Source: Mycolicibacterium sphagni (GTDB taxonomy: Bacteria > Actinomycetota > Actinomycetes > Mycobacteriales > Mycobacteriaceae). Taken from it: a DNA stretch of 64,000 bases. Under the pieces are notes generated by a model. That model made no database searches, was not told the origin of the DNA, and worked only from the letters and a program-made list of their open reading frames with translations. Every line of letters begins with the position of its first letter. Positions within the stretch are counted from its first letter, which is position 1. The position numbers and the translations under genes are program-made. The stretch covers positions 124,001 to 188,000 of the forward strand of contig NZ_VBSB01000010.1 of assembly GCF_013337765.1 (NCBI RefSeq), in the 5' to 3' direction. Below, piece by piece: positions 36,532 through 44,239 of the stretch.

Positions 36532-36537
36532 TACCCT
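36532..36537 (+). promoter_or_regulatory. -10 hexamer of the DedA gene
   Basis: TACCCT fits TANNNT and ends 8 nt before the GTG at 36546. It supports that start over a TTG three codons upstream that overlaps the hexamer, and suggests a leaderless message. Confidence 0.35.
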
Positions 36538-36545
36538 TGGGCGTC

Positions 36546-37226
36546 GTGACCACCACCACCCTGGCGCTCATGCCGGACTTTCTCGACCCGCTCAAGCTCA
36601 TCGAGCAGTTCGGCACCTGGGCGCTGGTCGGCATTCTGGTCGTCGTCTTCATCGAGTCCGGCGTGCTGTTTCCCGTGCTCCCCGGTGACACACTGCTGTT
36701 CGTGGCGGGCATGCTGGCCGCAGGCACCGCCGCGACGGGCGCCGACGTCAACGCCAACTTCCAGCTCTGGCAGCTGCTGGTGTTCATCCCGATCGCTGCG
36801 ATCCTCGGCGGGCAGGTGGGCTACTTCGTGGGCCGCTTCCTCGGGACGGCGATGTTCAAGCCGAATGCGCGGATCCTCAAACAGCGCTATCTGGACGAGG
36901 CCCACATCTTCTTCGAGCAGCGCGGGCCCTTCGCGATCGTGCTCGCCCGGTTCGTCCCGATCGTGCGGACGCTGGCCCCGATCACCGCGGGTGCGGCGAA
37001 GATGAAGTACGGCGTCTTCACGCTCTACAACGTCATCGGCGCGATCCTGTGGGGTGCCGGCCTGACACTGCTGGGCTACGGGCTGGGCCAGTTCCAGATC
37101 ATCCAGAAACTGCTCGAGCCGATCTTCATCCTCATCGCCGTCGCGTCGATCGCCCCGATGATGTGGGAGTGGTACAAACGCCGCAAGGCTACCCGCGCGG
37201 CAACCGATCCCGTCACCGAGTCGTAA
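36546..37226 (+). CDS. DedA-family membrane protein
   Basis: A 226-residue SNARE-associated/DedA family protein. Typical features are FGTWALVGILVVVFIESGVLFPVLPGDTLL (the re-entrant Glu and PGD), GGQVGYFVGRFLG, FFEQRGPFAIVLARFVPIVRTLAPITAGAAKM (the RFxPxxRT motif) and a final TM helix with a basic tail. DedA proteins are linked to undecaprenyl-phosphate or phospholipid translocation. It corresponds to Rv0364 beside fba. The GTG start is preferred from the -10 position. Confidence 0.92.
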   Translation: MTTTTLALMPDFLDPLKLIEQFGTWALVGILVVVFIESGVLFPVLPGDTLLFVAGMLAAGTAATGADVNANFQLWQLLVFIPIAAILGGQVGYFVGRFLGTAMFKPNARILKQRYLDEAHIFFEQRGPFAIVLARFVPIVRTLAPITAGAAKMKYGVFTLYNVIGAILWGAGLTLLGYGLGQFQIIQKLLEPIFILIAVASIAPMMWEWYKRRKATRAATDPVTES

Positions 37227-37369
37227 CGAACGCAACAAGAATTTTGCTCACCCGGCCGCCACGGCCCATGGCACGGTCGGCTGCTCCAGCATTTTGCCAG
37301 TTAGCGCACAGCGTTTCTCACAGCAACCCCCAGTAGTTTTCGCTGATCAAGCGAAAGGACACGGGGAAC

Positions 37370-37600
37370 ATGAAGCTAATTCTCAAGGGAGCGGTCGTCG
37401 TAGCCGGCGTCGGACTCGCCACCGCGCTGGGCCCCACCGTCGTTGCTGTCGCCAGCCCTACGACGACATTTGCCGTCCAGGACGGCGACAGTGGGAAGGG
37501 CGGTGCGGCAATCGATTCCGACGGCACAATGGGCGACTACAAAGCGGCGGTCGACGGATCGATGACCGGCCCGCTCATGGTCGCGACGCCGCAAACCTAA
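37370..37600 (+). CDS. Small exported protein of unknown function
   Basis: A 76-residue protein with a clear Sec signal peptide (MKLILKGAVVVAGVGLATAL, probable cleavage after VAVA near residue 28). It leaves a mature chain of under 50 residues, acidic and glycine-rich (VQDGDSGKGGAAIDSDGTMGDYKAAVDGSMTGP). No cysteines or known domain are present. GAAAGGA lies upstream of the ATG. It converges with the large beta-propeller gene and shares a hairpin with it. I do not recognise a family; related short exported peptides are common in fast-growing mycobacteria. Confidence 0.75.
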   Translation: MKLILKGAVVVAGVGLATALGPTVVAVASPTTTFAVQDGDSGKGGAAIDSDGTMGDYKAAVDGSMTGPLMVATPQT

Positions 37601-37629
37601 GCCGGCTAGAGCCGCGCCAGCGCGGCGAA

Positions 37630-37662
37630 TTCCTGCCCGGCCAACGAGTGCCCGGGCAGGAA
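37630..37662. terminator. Perfect 11-bp hairpin between convergent genes
   Basis: TTCCTGCCCGG (37630-37640) and CCGGGCAGGAA (37652-37662) are perfect reverse complements with an 11-nt loop. The hairpin is 29 bp after the small exported-protein gene and 11 bp after the stop of the convergent gene, so it probably terminates both. Confidence 0.7.
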
Positions 37663-37673
37663 CAGGCCGCGGG

Positions 37674-40418
37674 TCAGGCGGACGGCACCTGCTGACTGAT
37701 GGATTGGAAGCCGCCCGCGACAGCAGTGATGGTGTCGCCGGGGGCGAACGGAATCTGGGCGAAGCCGTGCTCGTCGGTGGTCGTCGTCACCGAACCCACG
37801 GTCACGGTCGCACCGTGCACAGGCCGGGCGTAACCGTCCTCGGCCACACTGGCGGTGACTCTGACTCTGTTGTCGAATGACGAGACCGCGAGCTGAGGCG
37901 GGTTGATCACCGGGAAGTCGGTCTGGGTGGGGACGCCGCTGTAGGTGACTCCGTTGATCTCGGAGGACACCGTTCCCGAGAACGCGTTGGCCTTTCCGGC
38001 TTTGATAGAGCCCTTGAGGTAGCCGGTCCGTTCACCGGTGCTCGTCAGATCGGCAGTCCAGGTGGCATTGCCGATCGGATTGACGACCGTGACCTTCTCG
38101 GTGCCGTTGATGAACGTCTTGCCGTCGTCTGAGTAGTTCTCATAGGTCACCGAATAAGTACCCGAAGCGAAGGTCCCGCTGTAGTGCAGTGTGGCCGTTC
38201 CGGAGTTCTTGCCCTTGAGGACCCGCGAGGGAACCTGGCGTCCCATCACCGGGTTGTATTCCTCGACCGGCACCGACCACTTGGCGATGGCCTCGGGGTC
38301 TTGGTGCACCGGCGCGAGAGGGACGGTCGCCTCTCGGGTGGGGAAACTGATGATGCTGAATCGCCAGGGGGTGTCGGGAGCTCCCGGGGTCACGGTGTCC
38401 GGGCGCTGTTGCTCGTTGATCAGCGCGCGGGTGGAATCGGGGAACCAGCTCCAGCCGCGAATAGTCCAGTCGGGGTCGATGATGATCGGCTGACCCGAGT
38501 AGGCGCCCAACTCCTGGCCTTCATCGAGGTTCATCACCCAGGGCTCGTTCATTGCGCGCCGGTTATTCCACAGACTCACCCGGGCCATCTGGGGGAACGC
38601 CGCGACGTCGAGAAGTGACGGCCGCTCCAGAGCGGTGAAGACGTCCATGCGGTCGGCTCCGCGCGCCGAGCTGAAATAGACCGATTGGCCGTCCGGCGAG
38701 ACGTCGCCTGACTCGTTGTAGTCGAGATCGGTGGTGAGTTGGCGCCGCTCGCCGGTGAGTGTGTCCAACAGGTAGATGTCGTAGTTCAGGCCGGTCGTCG
38801 TGGTTTGGTACTTCAGGTACCGGCCGCCGGCGTGCCAGCTCGCGCCCTCGTAGAAGCGTGTCGCGTTGGCGAAGTCCTGGGCGTATTCGGTGTTTTCGTC
38901 CCATTGCGGGCTGAAGATCCGTTGATCGACGAGCGTGTATCCGGTGTCGGTGGCAACCAGCCTGGCGATACTCATCCGCGGGCCGGTGACAGGGGTGTTC
39001 TCGGTCCACGTCACGTATTCGCCGAAGGGGTCGGGCTTGGCCTCCCGATTCTGGGTGGTCGCGGCCATCGGGCCACGATCCGACGGGAATTCCACTTTCC
39101 TGACGGTGGGGTTCGCACACGAGGAGATCGATCCTTCGCATTCGAGAATCGAGTAGCTGATCAGCCCAGCGCCCCCGAGCGGGTCATCGGCGGATTGCTG
39201 TCCGGAGGTGCTGGCGAACCAGATTCTCTTGTTGTCTTCGAGTGCAATCGCTTTGGCAGCATTGGTGACCACGCCACACGAAACACATTGGTAGTCACCG
39301 CCGTCCAGGTTGCTCACGGCGATCTGGGATTTCCCGGCAATGTTCACCTCTAGCAGCAGGTGCTCTCCGTCGGGGGCCAGGTCCGCGCCGGTGACGACCA
39401 CACCGTCCGGGACGTCGAACTCGATCACCTTGTCGACCTTGAACGTCTCCAGCGGGGACGACGGCGAGGCGCCGGGCAGGGGCGTGACCGCGACGGGGAG
39501 CCGCGGCGTCGGAGTGCCTCGATCTGGTGAGAACATCACCGACAATGGATGGAACCGGCCGTCGCTGACCTTGACGGTGAAGGCATCGGCCCCACCGAAC
39601 TCGGCGAAAAGCGCGGTCGGTGTGAAGGTGAAATCCCCCGTGAGTTGGTCGATTTCCACACTGCCGTACTTCGGATTCACGATCACCGTGTAGGTCAACC
39701 GGTCTCGGTCAGGATCAAGTGCACCGATGTTGCCCGTGATGACGCCGTTGCTCATGTCTTGAGAGTTGAGGCTGGCGCGGTACCGAACAGTCGGCGGTCG
39801 GTTGAAGAAGGTACGCCGGATCCACGTGAGCGGAGCCCAATCCATAGACATCCACTTGGGCGCCGTCGGCGACGGCAACAGGACACGGCTCGGCCCGAGG
39901 GCGGTCACGGTGTTCGTTATGACAACGGGCGATTCGATCGATGGGCTTTCGCCCGCCGCGCCCGTCGACGGTGAGCTCGACCGCGATTTTCTGTCGCTCG
40001 AGGAGTTTCGGAAGCCTCCCGCGCTCGGCCGTTTCGCAGCGGGAGAAGTGCCCGCCTGGCGCGGTGCCGACGAGGACGTCGAGCCGCCGTCGTTCTCAGC
40101 GGCAGCCGGTCGATTGGTCGAATTACGAGGGGCGGCACGCGGTCCGGACGCCTTGGCCTGAGCAGGCTTCGTTTCGTGCTGTGACGACGAAGTGACGGAA
40201 TTTGCCGCCTCCGCACTCCCCGCCTCGGCGGATGCGATTCCGTTGCCGCCGGCCAGAGCGGTGATGACATAGGCAGCGAGCGCGAGCCCACCAACCTGAG
40301 CCGCGCGCGTGCCGATGAGCGCAACGTTCAAACCGTGCGATGCCGTAGTTGGATCGCTCCCCTCAGGTGCAGGTCGGCGTGCGGGATACGGGTCGCTCGT
40401 AGGACGGGGGCTGGCCAT
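37674..40418 (-). CDS. Large exported beta-propeller protein with cadherin-like and carboxypeptidase-regulatory-like domains
   Basis: A 914-residue protein from the ATG at 40418; a further ATG at 40469 would add 17 residues. A long twin-basic-containing N-region precedes the hydrophobic segment (GGLALAAYVITALAGG) and an Ala cleavage site. A Ser/Ala/Pro-rich linker (about 60-150) follows. A cadherin/VCBS-like domain (about 210-300) has VTGNIGALDPDRDRLTYTV and DFTFTPTALFAEFGG. A TolB-like propeller (about 340-700) has repeats such as LAPDGEHLLLEV, DVSPDGQSVYFSS and WFPDSTRALI. The C-terminal beta domain (GATVTVGSVTTTTDEHGFAQIPF) is carboxypeptidase-regulatory-like. It is probably surface-exposed, binding polymer or protein. 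No hydrolase triad was found. Confidence 0.82.
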   Translation of the reverse strand: MASPRPTSDPYPARRPAPEGSDPTTASHGLNVALIGTRAAQVGGLALAAYVITALAGGNGIASAEAGSAEAANSVTSSSQHETKPAQAKASGPRAAPRNSTNRPAAAENDGGSTSSSAPRQAGTSPAAKRPSAGGFRNSSSDRKSRSSSPSTGAAGESPSIESPVVITNTVTALGPSRVLLPSPTAPKWMSMDWAPLTWIRRTFFNRPPTVRYRASLNSQDMSNGVITGNIGALDPDRDRLTYTVIVNPKYGSVEIDQLTGDFTFTPTALFAEFGGADAFTVKVSDGRFHPLSVMFSPDRGTPTPRLPVAVTPLPGASPSSPLETFKVDKVIEFDVPDGVVVTGADLAPDGEHLLLEVNIAGKSQIAVSNLDGGDYQCVSCGVVTNAAKAIALEDNKRIWFASTSGQQSADDPLGGAGLISYSILECEGSISSCANPTVRKVEFPSDRGPMAATTQNREAKPDPFGEYVTWTENTPVTGPRMSIARLVATDTGYTLVDQRIFSPQWDENTEYAQDFANATRFYEGASWHAGGRYLKYQTTTTGLNYDIYLLDTLTGERRQLTTDLDYNESGDVSPDGQSVYFSSARGADRMDVFTALERPSLLDVAAFPQMARVSLWNNRRAMNEPWVMNLDEGQELGAYSGQPIIIDPDWTIRGWSWFPDSTRALINEQQRPDTVTPGAPDTPWRFSIISFPTREATVPLAPVHQDPEAIAKWSVPVEEYNPVMGRQVPSRVLKGKNSGTATLHYSGTFASGTYSVTYENYSDDGKTFINGTEKVTVVNPIGNATWTADLTSTGERTGYLKGSIKAGKANAFSGTVSSEINGVTYSGVPTQTDFPVINPPQLAVSSFDNRVRVTASVAEDGYARPVHGATVTVGSVTTTTDEHGFAQIPFAPGDTITAVAGGFQSISQQVPSA

Positions 40419-40568
40419 GACGTGGGTCCAATCTTGAAGGCTGCGCCGTCGCAGCGATATGCCATACATCACTTCAATGCGACGATGTGACGCATAGCTC
40501 AATAACATACCTACAGAGCTGTATCTAGTCAACGATTATTTGCCAGCAGTGCCGATCGTGGGCGAGCC

Positions 40569-41762
40569 CTACAGGGCGGCCAGCGCGGCAAACAGCTCCT
40601 GTAACCCGCTCAACGAGTGGGCAGGGAGAAAGACGTCACAATACGGAAGCGCGGCGGCCATCGAGCCCGCCAACGGCTGGAAATCTGGCGCCGCCGCGCG
40701 GGGGTTGAGCCAAACCAGATGGGCGGCACGGCGTTTGAGCCGGGTCAGGGCGCGCTCGAGAATCTCGGGCGGGTCACTGTCCCAACCGTCGGACGCGATC
40801 ATCACGACCGCACCGCGCAGCGCGGCGCCGTGCGGGGGTGCCAGCAACTCGGCGATCGAGCCGCCCAGGTGGGTGCCGCCGTAGCGGTCGGCGACTTTGG
40901 CGTTGGCTTTGGCCAGTGCGACCTCCGGCGAGCGATGGGCCATGACCGGCGTCAACCGCGTCAGCGTGGTCGAGAACGCAAAGACTTCGGGATGAAAACC
41001 CGCCTGGCGCAAGGCCGTAGCCCGCATCAGGTGCAGATAGATCGCCGCATACGGCTGCATCGAACGGCTGACATCGCAGACCAGCACCAGTCGCCGCCGC
41101 CGCCGTCGGGGCCGAGTCCTGGCCAGCACCACCGGTTCCCACCCGGTCGTCCTGGCGCCCCGCATGGTGGCGCGCAGGTCGATCCGCTTGCCGTGCCGGT
41201 TGATTTCGCTGCGCAAGGTGCGCCGCATCGGCCAGGACGCGACGGCTTGTTCCAGCCAGGTTCCGATCAGGCGCAGGTCGGTGTCGTCGAAGTCCTCGAA
41301 GGGTTCCTCCGCACGTGCGACGATCCGGCTGGGTAGCACGTCGGGAATCGCGGCCGCCTCGCCGGCCGGGTCGGCGGTGCGCAGAGACGGTGGGCGGGTG
41401 GTCCAGGGCAACCCCTCTGCCTGCGGACCGCTGGCGTCGCGGTGTCCGGCCGCTGGAACCGGGCTGGCCGCCAAGCCCCGCTGGGCTCGCAGCGTGATCG
41501 GGTCGACCGGCAGGACGGCGTCGGCGAACACCGCCTCGAAGACGGCGTCAAAGGCGGGCAGGTCCTCGACGCGGTTCACCAGCGCCAGGCGAGCCGTCCA
41601 GTACAGCTGGGTACGTGACGTCGGCACCAGCTCGCGCATCGCGGCGACGAACGCCGCCGGGCCGCTGGCCGCTACCGCCACGCCACCGGCGCGCAGGCGG
41701 GCGACCAGTCCGGCCGCGAAGGCAGCCAGGTCGACACCGCGCAGCAGCGCCGGTGAGGTCAC
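40569..41762 (-). CDS. coxE: CoxE-like VWA-domain protein
   Basis: A 397-residue protein with a C-terminal von Willebrand A domain: MIDAS motif DVSRS in LVCDVSRSMQPYAAIYLHLMR, followed by ADRYGGTHLGGSIAELL and VVMIASDGWDSDPPEIL. In CO dehydrogenase systems CoxE works with the MoxR-type ATPase CoxD to insert the Cu-S part of the active site. The GTG overlaps the coxG stop by 4 bp. It is the last gene of the minus-strand cox operon and corresponds to Rv0368c. Confidence 0.9.
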   Translation of the reverse strand: MTSPALLRGVDLAAFAAGLVARLRAGGVAVAASGPAAFVAAMRELVPTSRTQLYWTARLALVNRVEDLPAFDAVFEAVFADAVLPVDPITLRAQRGLAASPVPAAGHRDASGPQAEGLPWTTRPPSLRTADPAGEAAAIPDVLPSRIVARAEEPFEDFDDTDLRLIGTWLEQAVASWPMRRTLRSEINRHGKRIDLRATMRGARTTGWEPVVLARTRPRRRRRRLVLVCDVSRSMQPYAAIYLHLMRATALRQAGFHPEVFAFSTTLTRLTPVMAHRSPEVALAKANAKVADRYGGTHLGGSIAELLAPPHGAALRGAVVMIASDGWDSDPPEILERALTRLKRRAAHLVWLNPRAAAPDFQPLAGSMAAALPYCDVFLPAHSLSGLQELFAALAAL

Positions 41763-42436
41763 TCGGTGCGCCGCCTGCGCAGAAGCACGATGAGGATCAG
41801 CAATACCAGCGCAGCCACACCCGCCGCGGCGTACTTCGTGACCGCGGTGCCGCCAGCCAGCTGCAGCAGGTCGATCGGCTCCGGCTCCGGGGCCGGCACG
41901 ATTCGGGGTACCGCGGTGGCCGCAGGCGCGCCGAGGGCTTCGGCTCCCGGTGTTGCCGGGGTTGCCACGACTTCCTCGGGGGCCGGGGTCTCGCCCGCAG
42001 CCAGCTTGGCCTCGAGCGCGTCGACGAACTGTCCGAGGAGCTTCTCGGAGACCTGCTGCAGCATGCTGCTGCCGAACTGAGCCAGCTTGCCGACGATCTT
42101 CAGGTCGGATTCGACGGTGACCCGAGTCTGGTCCCCGGCCTCGTGCAGTTGCAGGGTGACGACGGCCGCGGCGTTACCCGTGCCTCGCGCCTCCTTGCCC
42201 CGGCCGTCGACGACGGCCCGGTGGGTTGCCTCGTCGCGCTCGACGAAGTGCGCCTTGCCGGCGAACTCGCTGTTCACCGGGCCCACCTTGATCTTGACCT
42301 TGCCCAGGAAATCGTCGCCTTCCTGACCGGTCAGCTGCGCACCGGGCATCAACGGGACCACCTGTTCCATATCGCTGAGGACCGCCCAGGCCTTCGCGAT
42401 CGGGACGCTGATGGTGAACTCGTTGTCGATCTTCAT
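41759..42436 (-). CDS. coxG: CoxG-like SRPBCC protein with C-terminal membrane anchor
   Basis: A 225-residue protein. Residues 1-145 form a CoxG/SRPBCC domain (MKIDNEFTISVPIAKAWAVLSDMEQVVPLMPGAQL, DFLGKVKIKVGPV). A Pro/Ala/Glu-rich linker follows, then a single transmembrane helix with a basic end (AAAGVAALVLLILIVLLRRRRTE). CoxG is reported to help attach or position CO dehydrogenase at the membrane for electron delivery to quinones. It lies 10 bp after the MoxR gene and overlaps coxE. Counterpart of Rv0369c. Confidence 0.9.
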   Translation of the reverse strand: MKIDNEFTISVPIAKAWAVLSDMEQVVPLMPGAQLTGQEGDDFLGKVKIKVGPVNSEFAGKAHFVERDEATHRAVVDGRGKEARGTGNAAAVVTLQLHEAGDQTRVTVESDLKIVGKLAQFGSSMLQQVSEKLLGQFVDALEAKLAAGETPAPEEVVATPATPGAEALGAPAATAVPRIVPAPEPEPIDLLQLAGGTAVTKYAAAGVAALVLLILIVLLRRRRTE

Positions 42437-42446
42437 GGGCTCTCCC

Positions 42447-43328
42447 TCATCCGGTGGCCAGTTCAGTGCGGTACTCAGTGAACGCGTCGCGCACGGCTGC
42501 GCTGTCGTCAGGGGTCTTGGCCAGTGCGCTCAAGCCTGCCAGGGCGGTCGGGTCGACCAGATCACCGACCCCCAGGGTGACCAGTGCAGCGACCCAGTCG
42601 ATGGTCTCGGCGACCCCGGGCGGCTTGTCCAGATCCAGGTCCCTGGCCCTGCCGACGAATTGGGTGGCGTGCTCGATCAGCGGTGCAGTCGCACCGGGCA
42701 CACTGCGCCGCACGATCGCCGCCGCCCGGACCGGCTCCGGGTAGTCGATCCAGTGGTAGAGACAGCGCCGGCGCAGTGCGTCGTGCAAATCGCGGCTGCG
42801 GTTGGAGGTCAGGACCGTCACCGGCGGGCGCTCGGCGACGAACGTGCCGAGCTCGGGCACCGTCACCGCCGACTCACCGAGGAACTCGAGCAGCAGCGCC
42901 TCGAATTCGTCATCGGCACGGTCGATCTCGTCGATCAGCAGCACCGGGGGTGCGGGTCCGCGGTGGCGCACACACGCCAGGATCGGCCGGTCCACCAGGT
43001 AGGTCTCGCTATAGAGGTCGGACTCGTCGATCGCGGTCTCGCGGGATTCGGCCAGCTTGATGGCCAGCAACTGGCGCTGATAGTTCCAGTCGTAGAGCGC
43101 CTCGGATGCGGTCAGGCCCTCATAGCACTGCAACCGGATCAACGGTGTATCGAGCACCGCGGCAAGGGTTTTCGCGGCAGTGGTCTTTCCAACGCCCGGC
43201 TCGCCCTCGAGCAGCAACGGTCGTTTCAGGGCGGCGGCCAGGTAGAACGCCGACGCGGTGCCCTCGTCGAGCAGATACCCGCATTCGTCGAACCGGCCGA
43301 TGACGTCGTCGACGCTGGTGAACGTCAC
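42447..43328 (-). CDS. coxD: MoxR-type AAA+ ATPase (CoxD-like)
   Basis: A 293-residue AAA+ ATPase of the MoxR/CbbQ group. Walker A is EGEPGVGKTTAAKTLA near 36-51, Walker B VLLIDEIDRADDEFEALLLE, sensor 1 VLTSNRSRDLHDALRRRC (arginine residues of the second region). It partners a VWA protein to remodel and activate a metalloenzyme, here CO dehydrogenase. The GTG start overlaps the stop of the XdhC-YHS gene by 4 bp. Counterpart of Rv0370c. Confidence 0.92.
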   Translation of the reverse strand: MTFTSVDDVIGRFDECGYLLDEGTASAFYLAAALKRPLLLEGEPGVGKTTAAKTLAAVLDTPLIRLQCYEGLTASEALYDWNYQRQLLAIKLAESRETAIDESDLYSETYLVDRPILACVRHRGPAPPVLLIDEIDRADDEFEALLLEFLGESAVTVPELGTFVAERPPVTVLTSNRSRDLHDALRRRCLYHWIDYPEPVRAAAIVRRSVPGATAPLIEHATQFVGRARDLDLDKPPGVAETIDWVAALVTLGVGDLVDPTALAGLSALAKTPDDSAAVRDAFTEYRTELATG

Positions 43329-44239
43329 GCCCGCGCCGCCACGAATCTACTTCGGCAGCCCGGACAGCAGAACCAGTGGAACTCGCCGCCGGTCCGGACA
43401 TGGGGGGTGTCGGGCCCGATCACAACCGTCATTCCGCAGACCGGATCCACCACGGTCGTGGGTCCGACGTCGGGACGCGGGGCGACCGGCAGACCATCGC
43501 GACGGACGCCGGCGATGACTTCCGCGGCGATTGACACCGCGATCTCGGCCGGTGTCTTGGCACCGATCTGCAGTCCGACCGGGGCGTGCACCCGGGCCCG
43601 CTCGGACACGTCGAGGCCCAGTGACTCGAGCACCGACGCCCCGCGAATCCGGCTGGCCACCAGGCCGACATACCCGACGCCGGCATCCAGTGCCGCGCGG
43701 ATGGTCTCGGCTTCGGCGCCGCCGTGGGTGGCGATCACGACGGCGGTGGCGCCGGCGAAGTCTCCCGGCGGGCAGGAGCGAAGCGACTCGGGGATATCTC
43801 CCGGCGGGTCGTCGCGGCGGACCTCGTAGCCCAGGACCTCGCACACTTGAGCCAGGTTTTCGGCGATCGGTGCGCTGCCACAGATCCGCACCAGTGGTGC
43901 CGGAAACTGTGGTGTCAGAAAGATTTCCAGCGCCCCGCCGGACAAGCAGGGGTTGACCACGACACAGGCGCCGGGGGCGTCGGGAAAGTGCACGTCACCG
44001 TCGGGCAGTACCCGCAGCAGCACGCTCTCGCCCGCCTGCAATGCGCCGAGCGCGGCCTTGCGCACCGAGTTCTGGGCACACTCCCCGCCGACGAATCCCT
44101 CGATCGTGCCATCGGACAGCAGGATCGCCTCATCGCCTGCCCGCGCCGATGTCGGCGGCTGCGCGCGCACCACTGTCGCGTGGACGAACGGTTGACGTTC
44201 GTATACAAGCTGTTTGGCGCGATCGGCGATGGTCGTCAT
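43325..44239 (-). CDS. XdhC-family maturation protein with C-terminal YHS-like domain
   Basis: A 304-residue protein. The N-terminal XdhC/CoxI part (about 1-105) has EGFVGGECAQNSVRKAALGAL, followed by a Rossmann domain (RICGSAPIAENLAQVCEVLGYEV to GAKTPAEIAVSIAAEVIAG). Residues about 262-304 form a YHS-like metal-binding domain: VDPVCGMTV and HWFCCPGCRSRF. XdhC proteins load molybdenum cofactor and help sulfuration in xanthine dehydrogenase-family enzymes. An attached YHS module suggests copper or other metal handling, relevant to the Mo-Cu site of CO dehydrogenase. The ATG overlaps the coxL stop (TGATG). Confidence 0.9.
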   Translation of the reverse strand: MTTIADRAKQLVYERQPFVHATVVRAQPPTSARAGDEAILLSDGTIEGFVGGECAQNSVRKAALGALQAGESVLLRVLPDGDVHFPDAPGACVVVNPCLSGGALEIFLTPQFPAPLVRICGSAPIAENLAQVCEVLGYEVRRDDPPGDIPESLRSCPPGDFAGATAVVIATHGGAEAETIRAALDAGVGYVGLVASRIRGASVLESLGLDVSERARVHAPVGLQIGAKTPAEIAVSIAAEVIAGVRRDGLPVAPRPDVGPTTVVDPVCGMTVVIGPDTPHVRTGGEFHWFCCPGCRSRFVAARA

